A stretch of DNA of 14,639 nt from Gemmatimonadota bacterium. GTDB lineage: Bacteria > Gemmatimonadota > Gemmatimonadetes > Gemmatimonadales > GWC2-71-9. The stretch is taken from assembly GCA_003221075.1 (NCBI GenBank), contig QHUF01000192.1:1-14639 (forward strand). Reading direction: 5' to 3'. The position numbers and the translations under genes are program-made. This document shows positions 14,030 through 14,639 of this stretch, one piece after another (the first letter of the stretch is position 1; each line of letters starts with the position of its first letter). The notes under the pieces are model-generated. The model saw only the letters and a program-made list of their open reading frames with translations. It did not search any database and had not been told where the DNA came from.

Positions 14030-14639
14030 ATGAAACGAATCAGTGCAAGGCTCGCGGGCGGCGGAGCGTTCTTGCTGGCTCTGGCGTGCAACCTCGACAA
14101 AGGGCCGACTGCTCCGGGTGCCCTGACCCGCTCCGATCAAGTCGCGACGGCCACTTCGAGTGTCGTGTGCGACGTTGGCGGAGCGATCTGGGAAGGAGAC
14201 CCCGACGAGACAGTGTTGCACGATCTCGCGCCGAGCGGTGTGATGCGCATCGGGTTCAACTACAACAACCGGAACAACGCGGCGCGGAACCCGACCACGG
14301 GCGCGCTCACCGGACCGGGCATAGACCTGAGCTGCAAGCTGGCAAAGGGAACGCACGCGCAGTTCATCGCGATCCCCTACTTGGGTGTGCCGCCGCTGCT
14401 GGCGGGTCTCGCGAACGGCGAATGGGACGCCGCCTTCGCCTTCGATCAGACTCTTGAGCCGCCCGGGATCACGGCAGCCATTCCGCATATCGGTGTGGAC
14501 AATACATATCTCGTGCGCAGCGACGCCGCGTTTCAAACGGTCGCGGACGTCGATGCCCCCGGCGTGCGGATCTCGGTTGCTCAGGGCAGTGCCGGCGACA
14601 TCTATCTCAGCCGGACCCTGGAGTACGCGATTCTTGTAC
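14030..14639 (+). CDS. Periplasmic substrate-binding lipoprotein (SBP_bac_3-like), 3' end outside window
   Basis: The first 203 codons of a gene that runs off the right edge. The N-terminus (MKRISARLAGGGAFLLALAC) is a lipoprotein signal with the lipobox LALAC, so C20 should be lipidated. The mature part fits the family 3 solute-binding domain: VMRIGFNYNN, a TTGALTGPGIDLSCKLAKGT stretch, LLAGLANGEWDAAFAFD, NTYLVRSDAAFQTVADVD and GVRISVAQGSAGDIYLSRTL. Such proteins usually deliver small polar solutes, often amino acids, to ABC importers; no permease or ATPase gene is visible because the window ends. It is divergent from the BTAD regulator, suggesting regulation by it. The ligand cannot be predicted, and a non-transport role for an orphan binding protein is possible. 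Confidence 0.85.
   Translation, partial: MKRISARLAGGGAFLLALACNLDKGPTAPGALTRSDQVATATSSVVCDVGGAIWEGDPDETVLHDLAPSGVMRIGFNYNNRNNAARNPTTGALTGPGIDLSCKLAKGTHAQFIAIPYLGVPPLLAGLANGEWDAAFAFDQTLEPPGITAAIPHIGVDNTYLVRSDAAFQTVADVDAPGVRISVAQGSAGDIYLSRTLEYAILV

Noticed and set aside
1..14639. CRISPR array, tRNA/rRNA, insertion sequence, integrase or attachment site
   Set aside because: No regularly spaced long direct repeats, cloverleaf or rRNA-like sequence, transposase or integrase motifs, or flanking target duplications were seen.

Overview
The window looks like a chromosomal segment of a high-GC, Gram-negative-type bacterium, most likely Gemmatimonadota. This is inferred from the overall GC-rich codon use, the gap-pgk-tpiA-secG order, a membrane-anchored BTAD/TPR regulator, several lipoproteins and frequent promoters placed directly at start codons. 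No marker gene in the window settles the taxonomy. Nearly all genes are on the + strand, tightly packed and mostly housekeeping.

Region 1 (1-4755): the end of a ComF-type phosphoribosyltransferase, then a translationally coupled glycolytic operon gap-pgk-tpiA (4-bp stop/start overlaps at both joints), then secG and carA. The carA gene has lost its conserved N-terminal coding sequence: its reading frame emerges out of the secG tail directly into the motif that normally sits about 42 residues into CarA. Region 2 (4742-6862): an HU/IHF-family DNA-binding protein under a near-consensus sigma70 promoter that overlaps the carA 3' end, a strong hairpin, and a secreted M61-type peptidase with PDZ domain. 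The peptidase appears to lack the segment carrying the third zinc ligand. Region 3 (6835-8534): moaD-moaE-moaA for molybdenum cofactor synthesis, with a consensus TATAAT box 6 bp before the moaD ATG, suggesting a leaderless transcript.

Region 4 (8574-10984): a lipoprotein-type N-terminal ORF and an M15-type peptidase ORF in different frames that overlap by 79 bp, which looks like one frameshifted gene, followed by a coupled secreted helical protein of unknown function. Region 5 (10985-14639): malate dehydrogenase (mdh) ends convergently, overlapping by 4 bp, against a large minus-strand BTAD-TM-TPR regulator. Divergent from that regulator is a substrate-binding lipoprotein (SBP_bac_3-like) cut by the window end.

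I found no CRISPR array, RNA gene, insertion sequence or phage. The most unusual signals are a heptanucleotide repeat/perfect inverted repeat embedded inside comF, a second heptad-like G-rich tract inside pgk, and three apparently damaged genes (carA, M61 peptidase, M15 lipoprotein) within 7 kb. The damaged genes could be real decay or assembly/consensus error. I do not see convincing evidence for a wholly new biological system.
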